Assembly: GCF_001477625.1 (NCBI RefSeq) | Contig: NZ_CP013692.1 | Span: 1,922,001-1,986,000, forward strand | Source: Paucibacter sp. KCTC 42545 | GTDB taxonomy: Bacteria; Pseudomonadota; Gammaproteobacteria; Burkholderiales; Burkholderiaceae_C | Length of the DNA: 64,000 nucleotides | Direction of reading: 5' to 3' | Shown here: positions 27,641 through 37,647 of the stretch, piece by piece | How the letters are laid out: every line of letters starts with the position of its first letter | Numbering within the stretch: the first letter of the stretch is position 1 | The notes under the pieces: model-generated | What the model saw: the letters and a program-made list of their open reading frames with translations, nothing else | What the model was told of the DNA's origin: nothing | Database searches by the model: none | Program-made: the position numbers and the translations under genes

Positions 27641-29902
27641 TTACTCAGCGTCCACGCAATCGACGAAGTAACGCGATTTGCCGTCCTCGCCCTTCTCTTC
27701 GACCAAGCCATGCACATCGGTGGCAAAGCCGGGGAACTTGGCGTTGAAGTCGCGGGTGAACTTCAGATAGTCCACGATCTTCTTGTTGAAACGCTCACCG
27801 GGAATCAGCAAGGGGATGCCGGGCGGATAAGGCGTCAGCAACACGGTCGTGACCCGGCCCAGCAAATCATCGATCGGCACCCGCTCGGTACGGCGATGGG
27901 CGATGTAGGCATAAGCATCGCTGGGCTTCATGGCCGGCTGCAGGTCCGACAAATAAACGTCCGTCGTCAGGCGCGCGATATCACCCTTGGCATACATGCC
28001 ATGGATGCTCTGGCACAGATCCTTCAGACCCATGCGCTCGTAACGCGGATTGGCCGCACAGAACTCCGGCAGGATGCGCCACAGCGGCGCATTGCGGTCG
28101 TAATCGTCCTTGAACTGCTGTAGCGCCGTCAGCAAGGTATTCCAGCGACCCTTGGTGATGCCGATGGTGAAGAGGATGAAGAAGGAATACAGACCCGTCT
28201 TCTCCACCACCACGCCATGCTCGGCCAAGAACTTGGTGACGATGCTGGCCGGAATACCGGTCTCAGCAAACTTGCCACTCATGTCCAGGCCGGGGGTGAT
28301 GATGGTCGACTTGATCGGATCCAGCATATTGAAGCCGGGGGCGATCTTGCCGAAGCCATGCCACTTTTCGTTCGCCTTGAGCATCCAGTCAGCCGGCTCG
28401 CCAAAGCCGTCTTCGGTCAGCTTGTCCGGACCCCAGACCTTGAACCACCAGTCTTGGTCGTACTCGGCCTCGACCTTGCGCATGGCGCGGCGGAAGTCCA
28501 GGGCTTCGGAGATGCTCTCCTCCACCAAGGCCGTGCCACCGGGCGGCTCCATCATGGCCGCCGCCACATCGCAGCTGGCGATGATGGAGTACTGCGGGCT
28601 GGTGGAGGTGTGCATCAAGTACGCTTCGTTGAACAAATGCTTGTCCAGCTTGACGTTCTGCGAGTCCTGCACCAGCACTTGCGAAGCCTGGCTCAGGCCA
28701 GCCAGCAGCTTGTGGGTGGACTGGGTCGCGTAGACCATGGCCGTCTTGGGCCGCGGGCGGTTCTTGCCCATGGCGTGATAGCTGCCGTAGAAGCTATGGA
28801 AGGCCGCGTGCGGCAGCCAGGCTTCGTCGAAATGCAGGGTGTCGATCCAGCCGTCCAGCTTCTTCTTGATGGTTTCGGTGTTGTAGAGCACGCCGTCGTA
28901 GGTGCTTTGCGTCAGGGTCATGATGCGCGGCTTGACGGTCTTGACATCCACACCCTTGAGCAGCGGGTTGGCGGCAATCTTCTTGCGGATGGCGGCCGGC
29001 GAGAACTCGCTCTCGGGAATCGGGCCGATGATGCCGTAGTGATTGCGCGTGGGCGTCATGAACACCGGCACGGCGCCGGTCATGATGATGCTGTGCAAGA
29101 TGCTCTTGTGGCAGTTGCGGTCCACCACCACCACATCGCCCGGCGCCACCGTGTGGTGCCAGACCATCTTGTTCGAAGTGCTGGTGCCGTTGGTGACGAA
29201 GAAGCAATGGTCGGCATTGAAGATGCGCGCAGCATTCTTCTCAGACTCCGCGACCGGGCCGGTGTGGTCCAGCAACTGACCCAGCTCTTCCACCGCATTG
29301 CAAACGTCGGCGCGCAGCATGTTTTCACCAAAGAACTGGTGGAACATCTGCCCGACCGGGCTCTTCAGGAAGGCAACGCCGCCGGAATGACCCGGGCAAT
29401 GCCAGGAGTAGGAGCCGTCCTGCGCATAGTCCATCAGCGCCTTGAAGAACGGTGGCGCCAGGCCATCCAGATAGCTCTTGGCTTCGCGGATGATGTGGCG
29501 AGCCACAAACTCCGGCGTGTCCTCGAACATATGAATGAAGCCATGCAGCTCACGCAGGATGTCGTTGGGCAGATGCTGGGAGGTGCGCGTCTCGCCGTAG
29601 ATGTAGATCGGGATGTCGGCGTTCTTGAAGCGGATTTCTTCAATGAACTTGCGCAAGCTCAGCACGGCCGGGTCCAGCTCAGGGCCGGGCGTGAATTCCT
29701 CATCGTCGATCGACAAGATGAAGGCACTGGCGCGGCTTTGCTGCTGAGCGAACTGGCTCAGGTCGCCGTAACTGGTGGCGCCCAGCACTTCGAAGCCCTC
29801 TTTCTGGATCGCGTCGGCCAAGGCACGGATACCCAAACCCGAGGTGTTCTCGGAGCGATAGTCCTCGTCGATGATGACGATGGGAAAGCGGAAACGAAGC
29901 AT
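27641..29902 (-). CDS. Arginine/lysine/ornithine decarboxylase (class III fold-type I, PLP)
   Basis: 753 residues from the ATG at 29902, right for the large acid-inducible-type decarboxylases (AdiA, CadA, SpeF). An N-terminal CheY-like wing domain (about 1-130, IVIIDEDYRSENTSG) is followed by the PLP core with the Schiff-base lysine in ATQSTHKLLAGLSQAS and His/Asp around HFDEAWLPHAAFH, then a C-terminal domain. It removes CO2 from a basic amino acid to give a diamine or agmatine; arginine or lysine cannot be decided from reading alone. No antiporter gene lies next to it, which makes a biosynthetic polyamine role as likely as acid resistance. Confidence 0.92.
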   Translation of the reverse strand: MLRFRFPIVIIDEDYRSENTSGLGIRALADAIQKEGFEVLGATSYGDLSQFAQQQSRASAFILSIDDEEFTPGPELDPAVLSLRKFIEEIRFKNADIPIYIYGETRTSQHLPNDILRELHGFIHMFEDTPEFVARHIIREAKSYLDGLAPPFFKALMDYAQDGSYSWHCPGHSGGVAFLKSPVGQMFHQFFGENMLRADVCNAVEELGQLLDHTGPVAESEKNAARIFNADHCFFVTNGTSTSNKMVWHHTVAPGDVVVVDRNCHKSILHSIIMTGAVPVFMTPTRNHYGIIGPIPESEFSPAAIRKKIAANPLLKGVDVKTVKPRIMTLTQSTYDGVLYNTETIKKKLDGWIDTLHFDEAWLPHAAFHSFYGSYHAMGKNRPRPKTAMVYATQSTHKLLAGLSQASQVLVQDSQNVKLDKHLFNEAYLMHTSTSPQYSIIASCDVAAAMMEPPGGTALVEESISEALDFRRAMRKVEAEYDQDWWFKVWGPDKLTEDGFGEPADWMLKANEKWHGFGKIAPGFNMLDPIKSTIITPGLDMSGKFAETGIPASIVTKFLAEHGVVVEKTGLYSFFILFTIGITKGRWNTLLTALQQFKDDYDRNAPLWRILPEFCAANPRYERMGLKDLCQSIHGMYAKGDIARLTTDVYLSDLQPAMKPSDAYAYIAHRRTERVPIDDLLGRVTTVLLTPYPPGIPLLIPGERFNKKIVDYLKFTRDFNAKFPGFATDVHGLVEEKGEDGKSRYFVDCVDAE

Positions 29903-30122
29903 CTTTGAGCCTCCAGCGGGCGGGGTCAGAAAAACAAGAGGCGCGAAGTGTAGGGCCAAGCTTAGGCTTGTGACGGGCCAAGTGCAAAAACGGCACAACA
30001 CTTTGGCCTCAAAGCCAAGCCGTAGATGCCCTCAGCACCGCCCCTAGAACTCCAATGCCATCTCCGGCCATTCTGCAGGGCCCGGCTTACACTGCTTTTC
30101 ATGATGACTGTGGAGGCATGAC

Positions 30123-30551
30123 ATGGAGATGACTTTGTCCACCGCCTGGTGGATTGCCGCTGGCCTATTGGTGGCTATCGAGCTGGGCACCGGCAGCTTT
30201 TACCTGCTGATGCTGGCAATTGGCTGTGCGGCTGGCGCCATCGCCGCCCACCTCGGCCTGGGCGGCAGCGCGCAGATGGTGGCCGCAGCTGGCGTAGGCG
30301 GCGCCGCCGTCGTGCTGTGGCATCGCAAGCGCAGCATGGGTGCACGAGCCCTGCCCGCCAATGCCAACCCGGATGTACTGATGGACATCGGCCAGAGCGT
30401 GCAAGTCAAACATTGGCACGCCGACGGCAGCACCCAAGTGCAGTACCGCGGCGCCGAGTGGCAAGCACGCTTTGCCGGCACTGGTGCGCCGGCGGCGGGC
30501 CGCTACACCATTCGCGCCATCGAAGGCAGCCGCCTAATGCTCGATCACTGA
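30123..30551 (+). CDS. NfeD-family membrane protein
   Basis: 142 residues. Two or three hydrophobic segments (about 7-25, 30-50, 56-66) precede a small OB-like barrel (about 85-140; VLMDIGQSVQVKHW, GAEWQARFAGTGAPAAGRYTI). This is the short NfeD type that always pairs with an SPFH/stomatin protein, encoded here 43 bases downstream. Together they are thought to organise membrane microdomains or quality control. Confidence 0.9.
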   Translation: MEMTLSTAWWIAAGLLVAIELGTGSFYLLMLAIGCAAGAIAAHLGLGGSAQMVAAAGVGGAAVVLWHRKRSMGARALPANANPDVLMDIGQSVQVKHWHADGSTQVQYRGAEWQARFAGTGAPAAGRYTIRAIEGSRLMLDH

Positions 30552-30594
30552 TCAACGACCACCACACAACAACACAGAGGGAATCGGAACAATC

Positions 30595-31506
30595 ATGGAA
30601 ATCGCATTCATTCTGCTGATCATCGCCATCGTCTTCATCGTGCAATCGATCAAGGTGGTGCCGCAGCAAAACGCCTGGGTGGTGGAGCGCCTGGGCAAGT
30701 ACCACGCCACCCTCACCCCGGGTCTGAACTTCCTGCTGCCTTTCATTGACCGCTTGGCTTACAAGCATTCGCTCAAAGAAATCCCGCTGGATGTACCCAG
30801 CCAAGTTTGCATCACCAAGGACAACACCCAGCTCACCGTGGACGGCATCCTGTACTTCCAAGTCACCGACGCCATGCGCGCCAGCTACGGCGCCAGCAAC
30901 TACATCGTCGCCATCACCCAGCTGGCGCAAACCACGCTGCGCTCGGTGATTGGCCGCATGGAGTTGGACCGCACCTTTGAAGAGCGCGCCATCATCAACA
31001 CCACCGTGGTCGAGGCACTGGACGAAGCCGCCCTGAACTGGGGCGTCAAGGTGCTGCGCTATGAAATCAAGGATCTGACCCCGCCGCCGGCCATCTTGCA
31101 CTCCATGCAAGCCCAAATCACCGCCGAGCGGGAAAAGCGCGCCCTGATCGCCGCCTCGGAAGGTCGCCGCCAAGAGCAGATCAATATCGCCACCGGCGAG
31201 CGCGAAGCCGCCATTGCCCGCTCCGAAGGCGAGAAGCAGGCCGAAATCAACAAGGCCGCCGGCAATGCCGCCGCCATCACCGCCGTGGCCGACGCCACCG
31301 CCGGCGCCATCGAGAAGCTGGCCGCTGCGATTCAGCTGCCGGGCGGCGACCAAGCCGTGCAACTCAAGGTGGCCGAGAAGGCCGTGGACGCCTACGCCCA
31401 ACTGGCCCAGAAGAACAACACCATGATCGTGCCGGGCAATATGTCCGAGGTCTCCGGCCTGATTGGCACCGCCATGGCATTGATGCGCGGCAAACAAGCC
31501 AAGTAA
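30595..31506 (+). CDS. SPFH/stomatin-family membrane protein (paraslipin, QmcA-like)
   Basis: 303 residues. An N-terminal membrane anchor (about 3-20) leads to an SPFH/PHB domain (about 20-180: VPQQNAWVVERLGKYHATL, VDGILYFQVTD) and then a coiled coil rich in Ala/Glu (about 175-250), and a conserved C-terminus near IVPGNMSEVSGLIG. It fits the QmcA/paraslipin group, oligomeric scaffolds of the inner membrane. The preceding NfeD gene is its expected partner. Confidence 0.93.
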   Translation: MEIAFILLIIAIVFIVQSIKVVPQQNAWVVERLGKYHATLTPGLNFLLPFIDRLAYKHSLKEIPLDVPSQVCITKDNTQLTVDGILYFQVTDAMRASYGASNYIVAITQLAQTTLRSVIGRMELDRTFEERAIINTTVVEALDEAALNWGVKVLRYEIKDLTPPPAILHSMQAQITAEREKRALIAASEGRRQEQINIATGEREAAIARSEGEKQAEINKAAGNAAAITAVADATAGAIEKLAAAIQLPGGDQAVQLKVAEKAVDAYAQLAQKNNTMIVPGNMSEVSGLIGTAMALMRGKQAK

Positions 31507-31602
31507 GTTCCCCTGCCGACCAGAACGCCCGGCCCACTATTTTCAGGAAACTTCACCAAGTTTCCTTTCGGGCACAAAAACTGAGCTATCATAGCGGGCT
31601 TC

Positions 31603-31692
<90 letters not shown>

Positions 31693-31894
31693 GTGGATTA
31701 GAAGCCCTGAAATGCAGTCAAGTTGTTGACGTCGCGTTTCAGGGCTTTTCCTATTTCCAAGCGCGAATACCCCGCGCAGTTACTCCACGCGTTTCACTTT
31801 TTGCCCAAGCCGCCAAGATCAAGCCACACACGTCCAGCAAGTTTGCCCGGCGGGTCTGGAAACTTCGTTCAGCCAGCCAGGCAAGCCACTCACA

Positions 31895-32923
31895 TCAGAG
31901 ATGCTCGCTGCGGTACTCGCTCGGTGATTTCTGTGTGCGGCGGCGAAAGGCGCGGCTGAAGTTGGCGGTATCGCAATAGCCCAGGCGCTCGGCCACTTCG
32001 GCCACCGTCACGCGGCCATTGCTCAGCAGCGCGCAAGCGCGATCCAGCCAGAGGCCGTCATGCAACTCGCTGAACAGCACACCCTCTTGCTTGAGGCGGC
32101 GGTCGATGGTGCGCTCTGACACACCCAGCTGCGCAGCCACGCCCTTCAAGCTGACAGGCCATACCTCGGCCTGATTCATGATTTTGCTGACCACGCTGAT
32201 CCAGGACTCCTCGGGTTCGGCGCCCGGGGTCTGCTTGTTCAATTGCTGCTCAACGCTGGCGACGATGTCGCGCGATGGCATGGGCAAAGGCAGGGCGAGA
32301 AAGGCGGCGTCCATGCAGACCACCACCCCCGGCGGCGCATCCGCATTGAAATGAAAGCGCGTCGGTTGCAAAGCCAGATAGCGGTCCAGATGCTTGGGCT
32401 CCGGCATCGAGAGCCGGATATCACAAGGCAGCATGCGCTCCCCCAGCAGCAGTTTCAAAGTGGTGTGGGTGGCCACAGCCAACACCTCTTGATAGAAAGC
32501 GACACGGTCCTGGCTCATGGGCCCGACCGGCGAAAACTCGGTGCGGCCGAGTTTGTCGCTGCGCCGATAGCTGATGCTAAAGGCTGCGGTCAGGTGGAAC
32601 TGCTGGCGTATCGCCAGGCTCCACACCGCGTTGATGTCCGGGCAGCCGATCAAGCCGTAGCCCAGCAAACCGTGGGACGTCGGCGTCAGCATTTGACCGA
32701 ATTCAAAGCCCAGATCGCCGCGGCCGCTGAGTTCGGCGGCAGCCACATAGATGCGCTCGGTTTCTTCCAGCGTGATGCGCAGATTGCCTTGCTTGCGCAA
32801 GAACTCGGCCGGATCCATGCCGGCGCACGCCAGCACGCGCTCCCGGGGGATGCCCCAGGACTCCAGCAGATTCAGCATCAGCCCGGCATAGCGAGATGGT
32901 GCGGTTGGCTTGCGATTGATCAT
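31895..32923 (-). CDS. AraC-family transcriptional regulator
   Basis: 342 residues. The N-terminal part (about 10-205) resembles the arabinose-binding-like sensor domain of the OruR/ArgR-like AraC group; the C-terminal DNA-binding domain (about 240-340) has two helix-turn-helix units, VAAQLGVSERTIDRRLKQEG and VAEVAERLGYCDTANFSRAF, then RRRTQKSPSEYR. It points away from the envelope-protein cluster that starts at 33181 on the other strand and is the likely regulator of it, which is inference from position only. Confidence 0.92.
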   Translation of the reverse strand: MINRKPTAPSRYAGLMLNLLESWGIPRERVLACAGMDPAEFLRKQGNLRITLEETERIYVAAAELSGRGDLGFEFGQMLTPTSHGLLGYGLIGCPDINAVWSLAIRQQFHLTAAFSISYRRSDKLGRTEFSPVGPMSQDRVAFYQEVLAVATHTTLKLLLGERMLPCDIRLSMPEPKHLDRYLALQPTRFHFNADAPPGVVVCMDAAFLALPLPMPSRDIVASVEQQLNKQTPGAEPEESWISVVSKIMNQAEVWPVSLKGVAAQLGVSERTIDRRLKQEGVLFSELHDGLWLDRACALLSNGRVTVAEVAERLGYCDTANFSRAFRRRTQKSPSEYRSEHL

Positions 32924-33180
32924 TCTTCTTTTTTGAGGGTTCTAGGCTGCACGATGCAGCGCGTCTCTCCAGCGCGCTACAAGCCTAAGTGTTTCACCTT
33001 AATTGTCGCGAATTGACTGCGGCGTGGCAGATTGTGACAAAGCAAGAACAGTTAGCACACCAAATAATCCAGCCAGCTCGTACTCCTCAAAACTAGACAA
33101 GTTCAGCCGTCCACGCTGTTCGCGAAACAAGGTCGATCATTGTCGATTGGCCGTCACGCACCCAAAGAAGGAATGATCTG
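32924..33180. promoter_or_regulatory. Divergent intergenic region of the AraC gene and the beta-helix cluster
   Basis: About 257 bases between opposite starts must hold the promoters of both transcripts. It is AT-richer than its flanks. I could not pick a convincing -35/-10 pair or an AraC half-site pair by eye. The ribosome site of the plus-strand gene is AAGGAATG just before 33181. Confidence 0.5.
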
Positions 33181-34596
33181 ATGAGAAACCCTCGCTCGCC
33201 TTGGTTGGTGGCCGCGTTTTCCTTGGGACTCGCGGCTTGCGGTGGAGGCAGCTCCACCCTCACCCCTGCACCCGCACCAGTCACGCCGGCAGCTCCGGCG
33301 CCGGCGCCACCGGCGGCCGTGGCTGGCACCGTGGTCACCCCGGCTCAGATGAACTCCGAAGATCTCAACACGATCTTCTTCCGCGCTCGCGAAGGCGACA
33401 CCATCACCTTGCCGGCGGGCAAGTACGTGTTCAACCGAACGCTCAAACTGAGCGTCAACAACGTCACCGTGCTGGGCGCTGGCAATGGCGCCGATCCCGC
33501 CAGCAACACCATCTTGTCCTTCAAGGACGCCGCCGAGACCAACGGGCTGGAGGCGCGCTTCGTCAAGACCGTGACCTTGCGCAAATTTGCGGTGGAGGAC
33601 GCGGTGGGCGACGCCATCATGATTTCCAACTCCACTGACGTGCTGATGGACACGGTGCGCGCCGAGTGGACCACCGACCCGGTCAAGACCTCGCGCATGG
33701 CCTACGGCCTCTACCCGGTGGCCTGCGACAACGTGACCATCATCAACAGCAAGGCCATCGGCACCCGGGATGCCGGGGTCTATGTAGGCCAGTCGAAGAA
33801 TATTCGCGTGGTGGGCAATGACGTTTACTACAACGTCGCCGGCATCGAGATCGAGAACTCACGCAATGCCATCGTCGAGCAGAACTATGTGCACGACAAC
33901 ACCGGCGGCATTCTGGTGTTCGCTCTGCCCGGCACCTACCGCTTCGCCACCAACGACGGCACCATCGTTCGCAACAACAGAATCATTGACAACAACCTGC
34001 CCACGGCCGCCAATGCCACCGGCTTCGTCACCGCCGTGCCACCCGGCACCGGCGTGATGGTGCTGGCCTCGCAAAACACCGAGGTGCATGACAACACCAT
34101 CACCAAGCACAAGACGGCCGCCGTGCTGGCCATCAGCTTCCAGGCCACCCAGTTTGCCTACGACCCCAAGGTCTACGACCCGCATCTGCGCGGCTTCTAC
34201 GCCCACAACAACAAGATCACCGATTTCGGCAGCTCACCAACGGCGGAGTTTGCTGATCCGGCCAACCTGGGCCCCTTGGTGGACGGCCTGTTCGCCTATC
34301 TGAAGAGCAACAACCTGCCCCAGCGCTTGCCCGCCGTGGTCTGGGACGGCATCGTGGACGTGGCCACCGGCACTACCGGCAGCCAGGGTCAGGGCGGCAA
34401 GTACACGGGTAATCTGCAGGTGTGCTCGAAGAATAACGTCATCGACACGCTGACCGTGCCGGGCCAGATTTCTTACGAGAACATCGACCTGGATCTGGTG
34501 GCGCTGATGCAAGGCTTGTCCAGCTCACCCATCTTCCCCTTCCCCGAACGCATGAACTGCAGCATCAGCATGCCGGCGGTAACCGGTTTGCCCTGA
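33181..34596 (+). CDS. Right-handed parallel beta-helix lipoprotein
   Basis: 471 residues. A lipoprotein signal ends in SLGLAACGGG, then a Pro/Ala linker (about 25-52). The body (about 60-350) shows beta-helix rungs with Asn ladders: NNVTVLGAGNG, NVTIINSKAIG, NIRVVGNDVYYNVAGIEIENS, AIVEQNYVHDNTGGI, TEVHDNTITKHK. The fold is shared with pectate lyases and similar carbohydrate-active proteins, but no catalytic set is evident. I believe it belongs to a beta-helix family found beside the SO2930-type diheme cytochrome encoded next. C-terminal cysteines (LQVCSKNN, ERMNCSIS) may pair. Confidence 0.88.
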   Translation: MRNPRSPWLVAAFSLGLAACGGGSSTLTPAPAPVTPAAPAPAPPAAVAGTVVTPAQMNSEDLNTIFFRAREGDTITLPAGKYVFNRTLKLSVNNVTVLGAGNGADPASNTILSFKDAAETNGLEARFVKTVTLRKFAVEDAVGDAIMISNSTDVLMDTVRAEWTTDPVKTSRMAYGLYPVACDNVTIINSKAIGTRDAGVYVGQSKNIRVVGNDVYYNVAGIEIENSRNAIVEQNYVHDNTGGILVFALPGTYRFATNDGTIVRNNRIIDNNLPTAANATGFVTAVPPGTGVMVLASQNTEVHDNTITKHKTAAVLAISFQATQFAYDPKVYDPHLRGFYAHNNKITDFGSSPTAEFADPANLGPLVDGLFAYLKSNNLPQRLPAVVWDGIVDVATGTTGSQGQGGKYTGNLQVCSKNNVIDTLTVPGQISYENIDLDLVALMQGLSSSPIFPFPERMNCSISMPAVTGLP

Positions 34597-34764
34597 GTCA
34601 GTGGCCCAGGATTGCATCCAGCACTGAAGCAATATTTCTGCAACGCGCGGCCGCGTTTCGGTATCGCCAACGTCTCGCCCACATGAGCACAAAGCGGCAA
34701 GTGCCCTCGCCATGTGGGAATGAGAGCTAAGCCAAACGCCGCCGCCCCATCAGGAGACAACAAG

Positions 34765-36003
34765 ATGAGAGTCAAGACCATGAAGCCCAAGCAACTCGCC
34801 TGGATCGCCGCAGCCACCCTGAGCACGGGCCTGCTCATCAGCTGCGGTGGCAGCGACAACACGACCAGCGAAAGGCCTACGCCTCCCGTCACGCCCACAG
34901 CGCCGAGCGAGCCCTCGGTCAAAATCTTCGAGCAAAGCACCGCGCCGGACAAACTCTCGGATTGGCACTTTGTCATCAGCGACGGCAAGAAGCTCAGCTT
35001 GAACAAGAACGTCGTGCCCTACGACCTCAACACCCCGCTGTTCTCGGACTATTCCTTCAAGCTGCGCGCGCTCTATGTGCCGCCGGGCAAGCAAATCACT
35101 TACAAGGCCGATGGCTCGATCGAATTCCCGATCGGTTCGGCCATGATGAAGACCTTCTACTACCCCAAGGCCACCGGCACCGATGCCGCCTACCAGGCGG
35201 TGGCGCGGCAAACTCAAACCGTGCAAGGGGACTCGATTGATCTGGCCACCAACGTTTTGGTTGAGACACGGGTGCTGGTCTTGCAGCCCAACGGCACTTG
35301 GTCTGGCCTGCCCTATCTGTGGGATGCGGATCAGAAAGAGGCCAAGCTGAAAATCGGCGGCGCCGATGTCAAGCTCGAACTGGTGGGTGCCGCCGGCGCG
35401 AATGAGAAGTTCGTTTACGGTGTGCCCAACGCGCAGAGCTGCCAGCAATGCCACGCCACCCAGTCGGCCGGCGGACAGGGCATCTTGCCCATCGGCCCCA
35501 AGCCACGCAATTTGAACAAGTCCTATGCCTACAGTGCCAGCCTCACCAAGAACCAGCTGGTGTACTGGGATGAGTTGAAGCTGCTGTCGGGCTTCCCCGG
35601 CATCGCCAACGTGCCGGCCAACGCGGATTGGCGCGACACCACGCAAACCGTGGAAGCCCGCGCCAAGGCCTATCTGGACGTCAACTGCGCCCATTGCCAC
35701 AGCTCACGCGGCGCCGCCTTCCAGACCGGCCTGATGCTGGACATCAACACGGTGGGCACCACCAGCCCCTCCACCTCGCAGTGGGGCGTGTGCAAGAAGC
35801 CCCTGGCCTATGGCGGCCCTGGCGCGCCGTATATGTATGGCATTGAGCCCGGCCAGGCGGATGCATCCCTGCTGCTCTATCGCATCAGCCACACCACGAC
35901 CGGTGATGTGATGCCGGTGATCGGCCGCCACGTCAATCACACCGAAGGCAACGCCTTGGTGAAAGACTGGATCAATCAGCTGACTCTGCCGTCCTGCCAC
36001 TGA
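34765..36003 (+). CDS. SO2930-family diheme c-type cytochrome lipoprotein
   Basis: 412 residues from the ATG at 34765 (ribosome site AGGAGAC). The signal peptide ends in GLLISCGGS, a lipobox. Two heme sites are visible, CQQCH (about residue 228) and CAHCH (about 310), with a beta-rich N-terminal domain (about 50-215). Family members sit next to the parallel beta-helix protein in other proteobacteria. An electron-transfer or redox-enzyme role in the periplasm or outer membrane is probable; the substrate is unknown. Cys at the end (LPSCH) may form a disulfide with C256-like GVCKKP. Confidence 0.88.
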   Translation: MRVKTMKPKQLAWIAAATLSTGLLISCGGSDNTTSERPTPPVTPTAPSEPSVKIFEQSTAPDKLSDWHFVISDGKKLSLNKNVVPYDLNTPLFSDYSFKLRALYVPPGKQITYKADGSIEFPIGSAMMKTFYYPKATGTDAAYQAVARQTQTVQGDSIDLATNVLVETRVLVLQPNGTWSGLPYLWDADQKEAKLKIGGADVKLELVGAAGANEKFVYGVPNAQSCQQCHATQSAGGQGILPIGPKPRNLNKSYAYSASLTKNQLVYWDELKLLSGFPGIANVPANADWRDTTQTVEARAKAYLDVNCAHCHSSRGAAFQTGLMLDINTVGTTSPSTSQWGVCKKPLAYGGPGAPYMYGIEPGQADASLLLYRISHTTTGDVMPVIGRHVNHTEGNALVKDWINQLTLPSCH

Positions 36004-36137
36004 ATTACGCTTAAACCCACGCTAAACCCACGTTAAAGCCAATTCAAAACCGCAAGTTTTTACGTCAAGCTCAAGCCGCCCCAGCGTTCATTTTTTAAAC
36101 CAAAGCGGCTTGACCCCCACTCGCAGGAGACCACCCC

Positions 36138-37631
36138 ATGGCCAGACCCATTCAGGCTCACGCCCTCCCCCGCCAACATGTTTTGGCCGCCTTGATTGCC
36201 AGCGGCCTGGCGTTTTTCATGCCTCTGGACCAAGCCCAGGCAGCCGGCTACCGCTTCGGCACGCAAAGTGCCTCAGGCGAAGGCACGGCCAACGCCAATG
36301 GCGCTGAGGGCGAGGACGCCAGCGCGCTGTTTGCCAACCCCGCAGCCATCACGCGCCTGTCAGGCCTGCGCTTCTCGGGCGTGATCGACTATGTCAAAGC
36401 AGACATCAAGTTTGTCGATCAAGGCTCCTTTGTTTCCCTGCCGGGTTCGGGCTTTCAGCCCGTGCCGATCTCGCGCGCCGGCGACACCCAAGCCATCACC
36501 AGCACGGCGGTGGTGCCTCATCTATACGCCAGCTACCAATACTCCGACACCTTGAGCTTCGGCGCCGGCATGTTTGTGCCTTTTGGCGCCAAGCTGGAAT
36601 ACGCGCCGTCCTGGGGCGGCCGCTACAACCTCAATGCGGTCGACCTGAAGTCCATCGCCTTCAACCCCAATGTGGCGTGGAAGCCCAGCAAGGCCGTGTC
36701 TCTGGCCTTCGGCATCACGGCCCAGCGCATGGAGGGTGATCTGACCCGCGCCGTGCCCTATGGCTCCGTCTATGCCAGCGGTTTGCTGGCCGCGGCACAG
36801 CAGGCCGCAGTGGGCGGCGCACCGGGCCTGGCCTTGCAGCTGCGCCAACAGGCCGCACAGGTCTTCGGCGACGCCTCCTTCGACGGCTCCATCCGCGTGA
36901 AGGGCGATAGCTGGGCTTTTGGCCCCAACCTCGCCTTGATGTGGGAACTGAGCGAGCAAACCCGGCTGGGCCTGGCCTGGCGCGGCAGCATTGCGCATAC
37001 GCTCAAGGGCAATGCCGACTGGACGCAGCCCAGCACCCTGCCGCCCACCGTGCTGGCTGCCATCACCGGCAAACCGGGCGATGGCCACAGCAAGCTTGAT
37101 CACAATGATTCGGGCGCTTCGCTGTCGGTCAAAACACCCGACTCGCTGTCCATGCACGCTTTCCACCAGATCGACAGCCGCTTCGCCGTGATGGCGGATG
37201 CCACCTGGTACCGCTATTCGCTGCTGCAAACTCTGCGCATTGACTTTGACAGCACGGCAGCACCGTCGGTGACCGCTGAGCATTGGAAGGACTCCTGGCG
37301 CCTGTCGGCTGGTGCCAACTGGCGCGTCAGCCCGGCGCTGATGCTGCGCGCGGGCGTGTCTTACGACAAGTCCCCGGTGGACGCGGTGTATCGCAGCCCC
37401 GCGCTGCCTGACTCCGACCGCACCTGGTATGCCCTGGGCGCCAATATCGCGATCAACAAGCAAGCCAGCGTGGACCTGTCCTTCGGCTATGTGAAGCTCA
37501 AGGATGCACCGATGAGCGCCACCGACGACGGCGCCGGCATTCAGCCCTGCAGCTGCGCTTACTCCACCGTGCGCGGCAATTACGAAAGCACCGCCAAGAC
37601 CTTCGGCGTGCAGCTGAACTATCAATTCTGA
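36138..37631 (+). CDS. OmpP1/FadL-family outer-membrane transporter
   Basis: 497 residues. Signal peptide to about residue 35 (LDQAQAAGYRFGTQSASGEG), where the conserved FadL N-terminal hatch with the GxANA.GAEGEDASALFANPA signature starts. The rest is amphipathic strands ending in the outer-membrane-type LNYQF. FadL proteins take up long-chain fatty acids or other hydrophobic molecules. Its place beside lipoproteins and a PhoD-like phosphatase suggests uptake of a hydrophobic, perhaps phosphorylated, compound. Confidence 0.94.
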   Translation: MARPIQAHALPRQHVLAALIASGLAFFMPLDQAQAAGYRFGTQSASGEGTANANGAEGEDASALFANPAAITRLSGLRFSGVIDYVKADIKFVDQGSFVSLPGSGFQPVPISRAGDTQAITSTAVVPHLYASYQYSDTLSFGAGMFVPFGAKLEYAPSWGGRYNLNAVDLKSIAFNPNVAWKPSKAVSLAFGITAQRMEGDLTRAVPYGSVYASGLLAAAQQAAVGGAPGLALQLRQQAAQVFGDASFDGSIRVKGDSWAFGPNLALMWELSEQTRLGLAWRGSIAHTLKGNADWTQPSTLPPTVLAAITGKPGDGHSKLDHNDSGASLSVKTPDSLSMHAFHQIDSRFAVMADATWYRYSLLQTLRIDFDSTAAPSVTAEHWKDSWRLSAGANWRVSPALMLRAGVSYDKSPVDAVYRSPALPDSDRTWYALGANIAINKQASVDLSFGYVKLKDAPMSATDDGAGIQPCSCAYSTVRGNYESTAKTFGVQLNYQF

Positions 37632-37647
37632 CCCCCAGGAGGCCATC

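Noticed and set aside
28217..29908. Plus-strand open frame of 563 codons
   Set aside because: Antisense shadow of the decarboxylase gene; no recognisable protein features.
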